From the NCBI GenBank assembly GCA_001953115.1, contig LSSL01005151.1, positions 1 through 35,271 on the forward strand: a DNA stretch of 35,271 nucleotides. Reading direction: 5' to 3'. Position numbers and translations under genes: made by a program. The notes below the pieces were generated by a model. The model made no database searches. It was not told the origin of the DNA and saw nothing but the letters and a program-made list of their open reading frames with translations. Position 1 is the first letter of the stretch, and each line of letters opens with the position of its first letter. Source of the stretch: Smittium mucronatum. Lineage: Eukaryota; Kickxellomycota; Harpellomycetes; Harpellales; Legeriomycetaceae. Below are positions 1-8,959 of the stretch, piece by piece.

Positions 1-1777
1 TAAAATAAATTTCCTGAAAAAAAAAATAATAAACAATTAAATTCGGAGAAGAGAAAAAAAATCGATAATTTAGCAATAAACGTCCGTTTAATTGAATATG
101 AGCTTGTTGGGAATCAAATATTCCAACATTCAATTTTTTAATACAGTTTTTTGATTTTAATAATCATGATTTGAGTGTTTAATTATTCTTATTAATCAAA
201 ATTCATTAAAAATAATCTTACCTTTAGTATCGTTTTTATTCCAGGTTTTAAAATCCCACATAATTATTTTCTTAATATATTTTATCTTCTCTCCAGATAC
301 AATACGAAAAAATATTTTTATTCGGATTTTTAATGTAATTTTTGATATGCTTGAGGTTGAAGTATAATATTGATTTTTATTTTAATCTCACTTTTTTCTA
401 AGTGCGTATAACATTACATGTGGATAAAAAGTCTTATTTCTCTATTTTTTAATTGGAACAAGACTTTATATATATCAAATAAAGTGGTTCAATGAAAAAT
501 AATTAATCTTAGATACAATTGCTAGGATGATAATAATAAATTTTATCGAAAAAAAAAACGCGATAGTAAAATCTGTTAATTTTTTCAAATTTCACCATTT
601 TTTCTTTATGTGGCAGTGTAATTTTCTTAATTAAGTAAATATCTTTAATTATTTAATACAATACGATAATTTTTGAGCTTTATAAAATATAAACTTGGTG
701 GTTCATACTAGTAAATACTTAATTAGTTTATTCGAATAAAAAAAGAAAATTTATATTAATTAATTTTATTATAAGCGTTATAAATTTATTTATTTTTTGA
801 ATTTTAGATTAAATATTCTAATCACTTACTTTATAAAGAAGGTTATAGTTTCTTTGAATTTTTTATAAGACATAATGTGAAAAAATCTTAAACCAGATTG
901 AATGATTTTATAAATACGACTTTCTAATTTTTTCTTGGAATTGATTTAATATTCTGGCATAACAATAAAATATAATATCATATATTACAATAAAATATAA
1001 AAAATCCTGAATTTTTTTTTTTAATTTTTATTATAAAACTCAAATTCACAATTATATATGCATAAAATTATTGTAAAATATTTACTTGGGAGATATATTT
1101 TGGAAGCCCTTATTAGTACAATTTTGAATTCAGACCCACATATGATTTTAAATAATAAATAAGAATATTTTAATAAAAAAAATGTTGATTTTTCATTTAT
1201 TTTCTTTCACATGCCATAATACCGATAATTTCATTTTTAAACAGGTTTTTATAGATTGAATAAGGATCCATAAAATATAATTGTTAAATAAATGCTTTAA
1301 ATATATAAATTGAAAAATATAATAAAATTCTAAAAAAAAAAACATCGTCAAAGAATCTTAATTTATAAAAAAAAATAGATTAATTTTAAATAAATTTTTT
1401 TTGAATCACTTTATACTTATTCAGAGTGTAATAAAAAAATTTTAAGTGCAAGAGGAAGTATAAATATTTAATTTCCAATAAAAAAATATTAATTATCAAT
1501 ATAAAATTTTAAAATTGATAATAAAGATTCCTAAATAGAGTAAACATATTTTGTTAATTATTGAAAAAAAAATTTATCGAGTATTTGAGAAATTATGAGG
1601 TAGCTACTTTATTGAAAATCATAAAGTGAATGTTAAATAAGGGGAAAATAAAAAACATCTAATCATTTAAATCAAATTCAGATTTAGAAATAAATAAGAG
1701 TAAAAATTGTAACAGGTTATTTTTATTTTATAAGCCAAATAATTTATTTATAATACAACAAATACTCAGTCGTATAT
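1..1777. other. AT-rich intergenic DNA, no gene seen
   Basis: This stretch is dominated by A and T homopolymers and short AT runs, with no open frame of useful length and no coding-like composition on either strand. I see no exon with plausible splice sites, no RNA gene and no clear repeat. It ends directly at the tRNA pair. Its bias matches the non-coding DNA at the other end of the window. Confidence 0.6.
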
Positions 1778-1850
1778 GCCTTCTTGGCTCAGATGGCAGA
1801 GCGTCTGCCTAGTAAGCAGAAGGTCACCAGTTCGATTCTGGTAGAAGGCA
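1778..1850 (+). tRNA. tRNA-Thr (anticodon AGT)
   Basis: A complete 73-nt cloverleaf can be folded by hand. The acceptor stem GCCTTCT pairs fully with AGAAGGC and the discriminator base is A1850. The D stem is GCTC/GAGC. The anticodon stem TCTGC/GCAGA closes the 7-nt loop CTAGTAA, giving anticodon AGT (Thr; A34 is normally edited to inosine, so it reads ACU and ACC). The T stem ACCAG/CTGGT encloses TTCGATT, so the internal A and B boxes are intact. There is no intron. No T-run follows the gene: only the two bases TA separate it from the next tRNA, so it is probably transcribed together with it. CCA is not encoded, as expected in eukaryotes. Confidence 0.97.
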
Positions 1851-1852
1851 TA

Positions 1853-1931
1853 GCCTGATTAGCTCAGTGGTAGAGCGTTGGTCTTGTATCATGATAACCA
1901 AAGGTCTGGTGTTCAATCCACCAATTAGGCA
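1853..1931 (+). tRNA. tRNA-Thr (anticodon TGT) with a 7-nt intron
   Basis: The acceptor stem GCCTGAT pairs with ATTAGGC (one G-T wobble), with discriminator A1931. The D stem is GCTC/GAGC. The anticodon stem TTGGT (1878-1882) pairs with ACCAA (1897-1901). The loop between them is 14 nt instead of 7. Removing 1889-1895 (TCATGAT), which lies directly 3' of position 37 where eukaryotic tRNA introns sit, leaves the loop CTTGTAA with anticodon TGT (1885-1887). The T stem TGGTG/CACCA encloses TTCAATC. A T-run starting at 1933 is a good RNA polymerase III terminator. The length without the intron is 72 nt. With its upstream neighbour it covers ACU, ACC and ACA threonine codons. Confidence 0.95.
1889..1895 (+). 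other. tRNA intron (7 nt)
   Basis: TCATGAT sits between A37 and A38 of the tRNA-Thr(TGT) gene, the canonical position for introns removed by the tRNA splicing endonuclease. It is short for a nuclear tRNA intron. With the preceding A it reads ATCATGAT, a perfect palindrome. It is assigned from the cloverleaf alone. Confidence 0.85.
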
Positions 1932-1937
1932 GTTTTT
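1932..1937 (+). terminator. RNA polymerase III T-run terminator
   Basis: A run of five T residues begins one base after the 3' end of the second tRNA. No comparable T-run lies between the two tRNAs, so this is probably the shared terminator of a two-tRNA transcript. Confidence 0.7.
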
Positions 1938-3108
1938 GATTTGTCATTTTTCTTGCATGAACATTGATTCTCGATGGATTTGCTGTTCAGTGGATTTTGC
2001 CCAATAGTTTTTATACAAAGTTTTATGATATATTGGCATTTAAAAATATTGTATATCTATTTATATGTAAGAAAGTTGAAGGTTTATACAATTTAGTGAA
2101 ATTATTATATATTTGCCATAGGAATCTTTTTGCATAATCCAAGATCGACTGTACACTCTATTCGTTTTTTAGAGAATAGAAGGTAGATGGACACAAAAAG
2201 CGCCAAGGCTAGAGGTGCATAATATTGCTTATAATATAATCCAGTGTTTTGTTGAAATAAATTTGAATGCACACACTGTGTCAATTTGAAAATTAAGAAT
2301 TCTTCGTTAGCTTGAGAAAAAGTGGAGTGGGGTAGTAACCTATAAACTATAGGCGACTATTAGGAGATTGTTCTAATATGCATAGATATTCTATTGATTC
2401 TATATAAATATGGGGTTGGTATAAAGAATTAGGGATGGGGTTGTAAAAGCAAAATTTCCAATGGTTGAAAAATTAAATTACTTAGTAGTTAACAATAAAT
2501 AAGATGGTGTGATATTGAGCCTAGTGTGATAACTATAGCCATAGCTTCTTTTTTTTTTTGGTAATACGGTCATATTTCATAATATGAACAAGTGAGAAGC
2601 TTTATGTCGCACGTGTAAATATAAACTTCGGTAGTATAAAAGCTATAAAGTGATTCGAGAAATAGCCTATATATAGGCAGGGAAAGTAAGTTTGCATAAA
2701 AATCTCGCAGCAATATGAAAATGACATGCACAATACATTTACAAATGCTGATTTGAGCAGGTTCCTTATCTAAAAGTCACATTCAGCAAAATACACGAGT
2801 CTTTTTACTTTATGTTTCGAGTATGGTGTAGTAGAACCAAAAAAGACTTGGTATTGGGTGGGAGGGGAATGAAATAGGCCAATTCGTAGTATCCAACCTA
2901 ATTAGTAAAAAAAAAACTCTAGTAGATTATAGATAACTTGGTGGATATAACTCCCCTCTCATTGGCTACAAAAATATCAAATCAGTAAGTAATTAGAAAG
3001 TTGATTGGGTATACTTCTGGCGTAATTAATAATGAGGAGGGGTTGGGCAGATCAGAACTGATGTGAGTAAGACGATAAAAGAATATCAAGTTCACAGCTT
3101 CAACGGAC
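1932..3108. other. Intergenic region upstream of the isomerase gene
   Basis: About 1.2 kb separate the tRNA terminator from the isomerase start. The base composition is less extreme than in 1-1777, with several GT-rich stretches (for example near 2860-2880 and 3030-3050), but I find no open frame, RNA gene or repeat. The promoter and 5' UTR of the downstream gene should lie in its last few hundred bases. I cannot identify a specific promoter element. Confidence 0.5.
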
Positions 3109-4453
3109 ATGAATAAAAGTAGGCAATATACTAGATTTCTAAGACCGATAGCTGTTAATATTTATCCCAATTTCGTTGCAAAGATGAGTAGCAAGGCACA
3201 GATCATAGAACATTCAAAAAGAGAAGCCGCAAGAGCCGCAGTCGACAAGAACGTCAATTTAGACGTCAAGGTCTTTGGCGTCGGTAGTGGTTCGACTATA
3301 GTGTACGCCTTTGAGAGATTGGTGGAAATGCATCAGCAAGGTTTAGTTCGAAAGGATCTGATTTGTATTCCTACCAGTTACCAAGCCAGAACCTTAATCC
3401 AAAAGTCTGGAATCCGTTGCGCTGATCTTGATGAGTAAGATCTTTTTCTTGATACTCTCTTTTTTCAAAAAAAAAATCCGTTGTTACCCCCCCCCCCTCT
3501 AGTTTAAAGTGATTGATATGATCGCAGATAAGTAGCGCAAACAAGGATTTATAAACTAAATTATTTTATTACTCATTACTAGGTTCCCTAATGTCGACGT
3601 TACTATTGATGGAGGAGACGAGGTAAGTTTTTTTTCTTTTATGTTTTATATGAATAAGAAAACAACAATGGTCACTATTTTTGATATTCAAATTTATGAG
3701 TAATGAGAGAAAGCCTTCTAAATACGAGGGCGGAGTGCTTTGAGAACATTTAATTGTAATGTTACAAGTGCAGATAAATTAAAATTTCGATTTTCTGTTA
3801 GGTCGACCATAACCTTAATGCCATTAAAGGAGGAGGTGCAGCTCATATGCGCGAAAAAGCCGTAGCTAAGGCATCAGCCAAAATGGTTATTGTAGCAGGT
3901 AAAATCATTCCTTTTGTTTCTTTTCTGTTCCATGAAATAAATATGTACCGTTTATGTTTTACAGATTTCAGGAAAAACTCAGAATTCCTTGGAACTCAGG
4001 TTTGTATTGGTTGAAAGCATTATTTCTATTTACATTCCTTTTTATTGAAAATTTGATTAATTTGGAAACCTATTTTTACACTAGTGGACCAATGGAGTTC
4101 CCGTAGAAGTCATCCCATTCGCCAGTGAGGTGGTTCTCCAAGCGATTTTGAAGCTGTCACCCAAATCTAATCCATTTTCAAAGTTTGGAGTCCAGACAGA
4201 CGGCAAAGATATGTTTGAATTCGATGTTCCTAAAGTTGAGATGAGAGCGGCCGTCAAAAAGGCAGGGCCCGTGGTCACTGACAATGGCAACTTAATTCTG
4301 GATGCAAATTTCGGAAAAATCTACAATCCCCAATTGTTGGAGCTTTGCTTGAAGCAGATTACTGGCGTTGTGGAGGTTGGATTATTCAGTGGTGTTGCTA
4401 AGGAGGCATGGTTTGGCAACGAAGATGGAACCGTTTCCGTAAAGCACGTTTAA
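3109..4453 (+). CDS. RKI1: Ribose-5-phosphate isomerase A, five exons
   Basis: It interconverts ribose 5-phosphate and ribulose 5-phosphate in the non-oxidative pentose phosphate pathway. Exons read as 3109-3434, 3583-3622, 3802-3898, 3965-3999 and 4085-4453, all with GT-AG introns (148, 179, 66 and 85 nt) and one continuous frame of 288 codons. RpiA-family landmarks are present: the phosphate-binding GVGSGST loop (exon 1), TIDGGDEVD across the exon 2/3 junction (catalytic Asp pair), KGGGAA with the following MREK (catalytic Lys/Glu region), and the C-terminal VTDNGN and DANFGKI motifs. The start is uncertain. The ATG at 3109 adds 25 residues with five basic and no acidic residues before a second ATG at 3184, which would give 263 aa, closer to the roughly 258 aa of the yeast enzyme. 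The extension might be a mitochondrial presequence or 5' UTR. Intron 1 contains an 11-C homopolymer. Confidence 0.95.
3487..3497 (+). repeat. C11 homopolymer in isomerase intron 1
   Basis: Eleven consecutive C residues followed by TCT within the first intron of the isomerase gene. This is conspicuous in AT-rich non-coding DNA. Confidence 0.9.
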
Positions 4454-4807
4454 TCCGATCATGGTCTCAGATTGTGTGGATCTAGGACTTTATCTAAAAG
4501 TTCACTTATTTATTTTTGAATAGTTTACATCAATTCCAATATTTTGGATATGTTCTTCCTATACATGATCTTTGATTTCTAATCGGTATAAACAATGTAT
4601 CATTTATCGCCATGATTTTTTTTAGAAGAAAAACAAAACAAAGTATAATTCAAGAAACTGTTGTAAAGTTCAATCATCTAGGCTAATAATCATATCTTTA
4701 TTAAAAAAAGAAAATATATGGATTTTCTAAAAATAAGATCAAAACCTTCAAAAAAGGAAGAATGAATTTCCATGATATAATATTACGAATGTATAGCAAA
4801 ATAAGGG
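4454..4807. other. Convergent 3' spacer
   Basis: These 354 bases lie between the stop codons of the isomerase gene (+) and the small minus-strand gene. They presumably hold both 3' UTRs. The sequence is AT-rich with no open frame of note and no clear terminator structure. Confidence 0.5.
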
Positions 4808-5182
4808 CTAGGGAGACTTTGAAAGGGACAAAAGCGAACCTCCGTGTAGGAAAATGGAGGTTAAAGAGCAATCCCGCAAGTCATCAGGAAGGCTGCTTCT
4901 ATCGGAACAACTCCTAGCCTTTTCAACTTGCTTAAGCATGTTATTTGAAGGAATATACACGAAATCGTCATCTACAGGAGAAAAAGACACTTTACGACGA
5001 GGTTTATTTATAGGAACTCCACCAGAATGATCCATCGTAATTGCAGATTTAGATGAATTCACTTCTTGCATTAGTCCAGAAATCATGGGACCGTCATTAC
5101 ATGAGTGAAGATCATTTATTTCGTGTCTGGACTCTGATGATTGATCGCCATGGTTGAAAAAGTGATGAAGAAAACTGGGCAT
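4808..5182 (-). CDS. Small hypothetical protein with RVxF-like motif
   Basis: A single uninterrupted frame of 124 codons from ATG (5180-5182) to TAG (4808-4810). I do not recognise the family. What can be seen: a hydrophilic, Ser- and Asp-rich sequence without a signal peptide or membrane segment, and a central block PRRKVSFSPVDDDF (residues 61-74). RKVSF fits the RVxF consensus by which regulators dock on protein phosphatase 1, and FV follows six residues later, near where the secondary PP1 contact often falls. This suggests a small PP1-binding regulator but is motif-level inference only. Codon use and composition are clearly less AT-biased than the flanking DNA, which favours a real gene. 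It converges with the isomerase gene. It could also be a fragment of a longer spliced gene. Confidence 0.5.
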   Translation of the reverse strand: MPSFLHHFFNHGDQSSESRHEINDLHSCNDGPMISGLMQEVNSSKSAITMDHSGGVPINKPRRKVSFSPVDDDFVYIPSNNMLKQVEKARSCSDRSSLPDDLRDCSLTSIFLHGGSLLSLSKSP

Positions 5183-5278
5183 CCTTTTAAAAAATCGATG
5201 ATTCTCCAGTGTGACGGAAACTCAAATGGCACAAAGAAAGTGGCTGTATAAAAGTACACAGAAATGGAGCGGTCTTAG

Positions 5279-5438
5279 CGCTTGTATATTATTAATTCGA
5301 TATCAAAAAGCAAGAAGCAGCGGAACCCACTCTTACAGAACAAGACCTTTCTAAAAGAAAGTTGGTGGATGGAAAAGTTGAGAAAAAAGAAACCAGTTCT
5401 GGCCGAAAGATGTAAACCTTTGATGGACCTATATGAAA
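5279..5438 (+). other. Orphan exon-like open segment
   Basis: Open reading segment bounded by an acceptor-like TCTTAG (ending 5278) and a strong donor-like GTGAGT at 5439. The translation is Lys-rich and protein-like (for example SWWMEKLRKKKPVLAERCKP). The in-frame continuation past the donor stops after 14 more codons. I could not find partner exons upstream or downstream and do not recognise the sequence. It may be an exon of an unrecognised gene, divergent from the small minus-strand gene, or a decayed copy. Confidence 0.25.
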
Positions 5439-5730
5439 AAGTGAGTAAAATACAAGGAAAAGGGGAGAGGGGATATATCTAGTTCAAGATAGGGATTAAA
5501 AAAACAGATATTAAAAATACAGTAGTGCTATAGAATGATAAAAGCTAACAGAGACAACCAAATAAAAGTAAAAATAAAAACAGTAAAAGTGAAAAAGTAC
5601 AAAAAAGAAAACAAGAGGCAGAGTGTTAGAGCTTTTGGGCAATAAACATTTGAACAGTTTAGGGTTCGATCTCATTTATATACTTGCAGAATAATTAATA
5701 TTTCGACGAACCTTTATAAAAAGAGACCAA

Positions 5731-5936
5731 TCATCCTTTCCCGGGTAGATGACTCCTAGATGCATACAAGTTGTACTCCGCACCCGATGTAAGGAGTGAT
5801 GTATTCATATAATTGGTCGTTTCCAGGGTGGATTTACTTGTCCGAGCTTATTTTTTTCGATTAATGTCTCCAATTGCACAAACAAACCCATTTGAGCCTC
5901 CAAACAGGTGAACCTATCGCTATTGACGATCCTCAT
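5731..5936 (-). pseudogene. Frameshifted coding relic, possibly from a mobile element
   Basis: On the minus strand an ATG at 5936 opens a 43-codon frame (to 5805) beginning MRIVNSDRFTCLEAQMGLF, with a coiled-coil-like Leu/Glu pattern. It stops at the TGA overlapping 5805-5807. In another frame the translation continues at once from 5808 to 5731 with equally protein-like sequence (for example SLLTSGAEYNLYASRS). Two adjacent open pieces joined by a frameshift, with base composition unlike the surroundings, suggest a decayed copy of a longer protein. The Leu/Glu pattern is reminiscent of gag-like retroelement proteins, but I cannot name the family. Confidence 0.3.
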
Positions 5937-7553
5937 GCATTTAACCCTCCTCCTTCCTAGCAATAAAATGCGTGTAAACAAATTTATTTTTGGCTAATGA
6001 ATGCTTGTGAAAATCAGCAGTAGGCAAATAACTGAACATTATTCAATTCTCTCAATGCGTATGCATCTCGATATTTTTAGGGTCATAGAGGTCAAAAAAA
6101 GTATTAGGGGGTAAACATAAAACTGTTCATATTACTGTTGTCTAAACATATAATCAAGCCTCACCAATGAAGATCGATGGTGGGTGATGGCTTGGAGTTT
6201 CCGTCTATAACAATTGAGAAAAAAAAAGACTGAACCAATGAATGTGATGGGTGGTTATCAAGCAACATTCTATTTTTTTCTAATTTGGTAAGGCATTCCT
6301 TTTTACTGCTACTCTTTTGGACTCAAAGTGATCCAGTATTCCCATTTGCCAAAATTAGTAATTCTAATTATATAACCCAATAATTTGTGCTATTAATGGC
6401 CATTATTTCCTGTAAAATGATCAAAGAAATATTGATACCGGCAGTTTGATAATGACGCAACTTGGCTCATCTAGCACTAATTACTCGTCAATATTGATGA
6501 TGAAAAGGGTCATATTTGTTTCGGTCCTATACTTGAGGGATTTGTGTGTTTCAATTAGACGATTTAAATTCAACCCAATTATTTGTGTTCGTTTCAGGTG
6601 GTGTGTTTATTATGACTGAGAAATGTACTGCGCTTTTTCGACCTCTGCGACTAAAAAACAGTTGATTAAAAACCAAGTTTTTACATTTACGCAATTAATT
6701 ATCTTTATAGGAAATATACTACAATTCACTCATATACTGGCTAAAATGTATATATATTACTGGCCATGTTTTCGGACCACATGCATGTTATTTTTACTAT
6801 TACTCACCAAGAATTGTTTTGTTTACTATTGCAAATTACTCCATAGCTTTTATTGTCTAATAAACTTTGTTAGCTATAAACAATAGCACGGGGTAGTCGA
6901 CAGATCGTCTAGTAAACGTATCCATTGGTTTGATTTTTCAATCATACTTTTCTTTCCTCTCTACATCCTCCCACCCTAAAAACAACTCACACCATAAATG
7001 AGAATTAAGTCATATAGTATAGAAGATGTTTCAGCTTGTGTTGATCCCCTATCTGATATTTTCTAAAAGCTTCTATTTGCCGATAAACAAAAGTTATTTA
7101 ACGCTAATAATTCAATTTAAAATAAAATTCTAAAAGCTACCTAAAAAGCGAACAAATAGCGTGTCCCTTTATAGAATGTTTATTATTAATAGTAGATAAC
7201 AGAAAGTATCTAGACTCGCTCAGCTATAGTGATCCCCATCAGAATTAACTGTAAAAAATTCACCTTTATCAACAAGATTGCAATCACTTACCCCTCAGAG
7301 ATAAGGAAATCCCTTAAGCTAGTTGCATTGTTTTAATCTTGATCACATTTGTCCATATTGTATAATATCGGGTCGTTTAAAAAGGTTTAGGCTTTAAATG
7401 TCTAGTGAGATTTTTGTCTCACAATCATCAGCTTCCCTTGGACCTGATTTCTGCAAAAATAAAGATATTAAAATATAAAATTATATTCCAACCAAATTTC
7501 AGCTATTGCCATTTTCATCTGCAAGCAATCGTGATATGCTTTATATTTTTCAG

Positions 7554-7663
7554 AGCATATGCTGTGTTCAACTAAGCAAGCTTTGAAGAAGGCAATTGAT
7601 ACAAAATATGGTGAGAGCGTTTTAGATTTAATCATACCAAAAATTGGTCTGCACATTTACCAG
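7554..7663 (+). other. Orphan exon-like open segment
   Basis: A 110-nt open segment preceded by a good 3' splice site (pyrimidine-rich TATTTTTCAG ending 7553) and followed by a donor-like GTTACG at 7664. The 36-codon translation includes LKKAIDTKYGESVL and IIPKIGLHIYQ. The last block faintly resembles the N-terminal part of the Rpb7/Rpc25 family of RNA polymerase stalk subunits, but I found no neighbouring exon with the rest of such a protein. It may be an exon of an unrecognised gene or a relic. Confidence 0.22.
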
Positions 7664-7675
7664 GTTACGCCTATA

Positions 7676-7685
7676 CCCCCCCCCC
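7676..7685 (+). repeat. C10 homopolymer
   Basis: Ten consecutive C residues followed by TCTCTC in strongly AT-rich DNA. It is one of three such C tracts on the plus strand; the others are at 3487-3497 and 11343-11352. Confidence 0.9.
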
Positions 7686-8000
7686 TCTCTTCATCCATAA
7701 ATTTTGGTGTTTTAAAGAGAAAAATTGGCATTTTTTAATTTTAATTTTTTCACGGAATTGTATTGGAATATAGCTTCAGTAAAAACCATTCAGGAAAAAA
7801 ATTAGTAAAAAAAAATGTGCTGAGGATAGGAAATAATGATACCCTCAGATTTAATAGATTCCTCCTCTGGTCCACCTTCTGACTAAATAAGGAGAAATGA
7901 GGTAAAGCATATCATCAGATATATCCCACCTGACATTGCTTCATGCGGGCTGGGTGGTTGAGGAGACATACAGTCATGAAATAGCTCGACATCATTGAGC

Positions 8001-8330
8001 ATAATTTAGCTCAGATGGTTGGGCTCCTGGCTAGAGCCTACTTCTGACAGGATTGATAAAATGTAGGCTCAATTTATGAAACGTCGATATTTCTACCAAG
8101 GCTTTCCTAAATCAAGCTGCTAAGTGCTGGATCATCATTTCACAGACAGAGTATGAAAGGTTCGTGCAGGTAGTCCACCAGACTGCACAGATTCCGATTC
8201 GGCTCCCCCTGTTCTAGATTTGCACTGATCTGATTCCTTTGCTATTGAATCATTGAGATACTGCTACTACTCCGTATCCAAATTAGAGCAGAATCGGTGG
8301 TATTTTCGAATAAATACATATCTTTATATG
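8001..8330 (+). mobile_element. tRNA-like relic, possible SINE remnant
   Basis: A GC-richer island in AT-rich DNA. Its start resembles a tRNA 5' half: an A-box-like TAGCTCAGATGG (8007-8018), then a perfect 5-bp stem GGCTC/GAGCC (8022-8026 with 8034-8038) enclosing a 7-nt loop CTGGCTA with a GGC triplet in the anticodon position. A possible acceptor stem can be drawn with only one mismatch. The T arm and a proper B box are missing, and the D stem would overlap the anticodon stem, so it is not a functional tRNA. The non-tRNA tail to about 8330 has no open frame. A tRNA-derived SINE remnant is one reading; a decayed tRNA gene or chance is another. Confidence 0.25.
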
Positions 8331-8959
8331 AATTACTTAAGCCCGGTGTCTGGACTGAAGACCCACAGGACATTTCGCCTAATTTTTAGACTTATTAAAC
8401 CTCTTGATTAAAAATATACATCCTGAAAAATAAAGTATTTCAGCAAAAAATGCACATTTTTGTTAATTTTTTAATATTGAAATTTTATTGGACGAAAATT
8501 AGTTGAAATGTCTTGTAGGTGAAATTTCCTGCAGATCTTCAGTCACGTCACCCTTAACTCCTTAAATCACGACAAGGTATTCCACACTTGGGTCAGCGTT
8601 TTCTGGCATTTTTTCTTAATGAAATTTGTGTATTCTGGTTTATTAAAATAATTAACGTTGATTTTTGGTGTATTGTTACTTTTATGTTTTATATAAAAAA
8701 GATCTGGCCAATTGATGATATTAAAATATAATTATCCAAAAAAGGTAAGAATTTTGTCGAGTGTCATTGAAATTCATAAAGCTATAGAAATCATAAATTG
8801 TAGGTTCAATTTGAACCGCCAGTACACTAGTAATATAATCTTCATTGATTTGACCTCTGTAAACACTTTGAATAAAAGCATATAAATAAAAGTTTAATTT
8901 TAAGAGTTCTTTCTTTCCTTGAATCTTTTTTTTTTTGTATTTCGTCATCAATATATAAT

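Larger units (their letters stand above)
5483..8959. other. Intergenic region with decayed elements
   Basis: About 3.5 kb with no intact gene that I can support. It contains a frameshifted coding relic (5731-5936, minus), an orphan exon-like segment (7554-7663, plus), a 10-C homopolymer (7676-7685) and a GC-richer stretch with a tRNA-like head (about 8001-8330). The rest is AT-rich and featureless to my reading. The last few hundred bases must contain the HUS1 promoter. Confidence 0.5.

Noticed and set aside
4081..4290. 69-codon minus-strand frame inside the isomerase gene
   Set aside because: It is antisense to the conserved last exon of the isomerase gene.
6623..6886. 87-codon plus-strand frame rich in Phe, Leu and Tyr
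   Set aside because: The translation is a low-complexity product of AT-rich DNA without motif or splice context.
8001..8090. Functional tRNA-Ala(GGC) gene
   Set aside because: The T arm and B box are absent and the D stem overlaps the anticodon stem, so only a tRNA-like relic is supportable.
8721..8951. 76-codon minus-strand frame just upstream of HUS1
   Set aside because: It starts only 8 bp from the HUS1 ATG on the opposite strand, lies in the presumed HUS1 promoter and 5' UTR, matches nothing I recognise and has no continuation.
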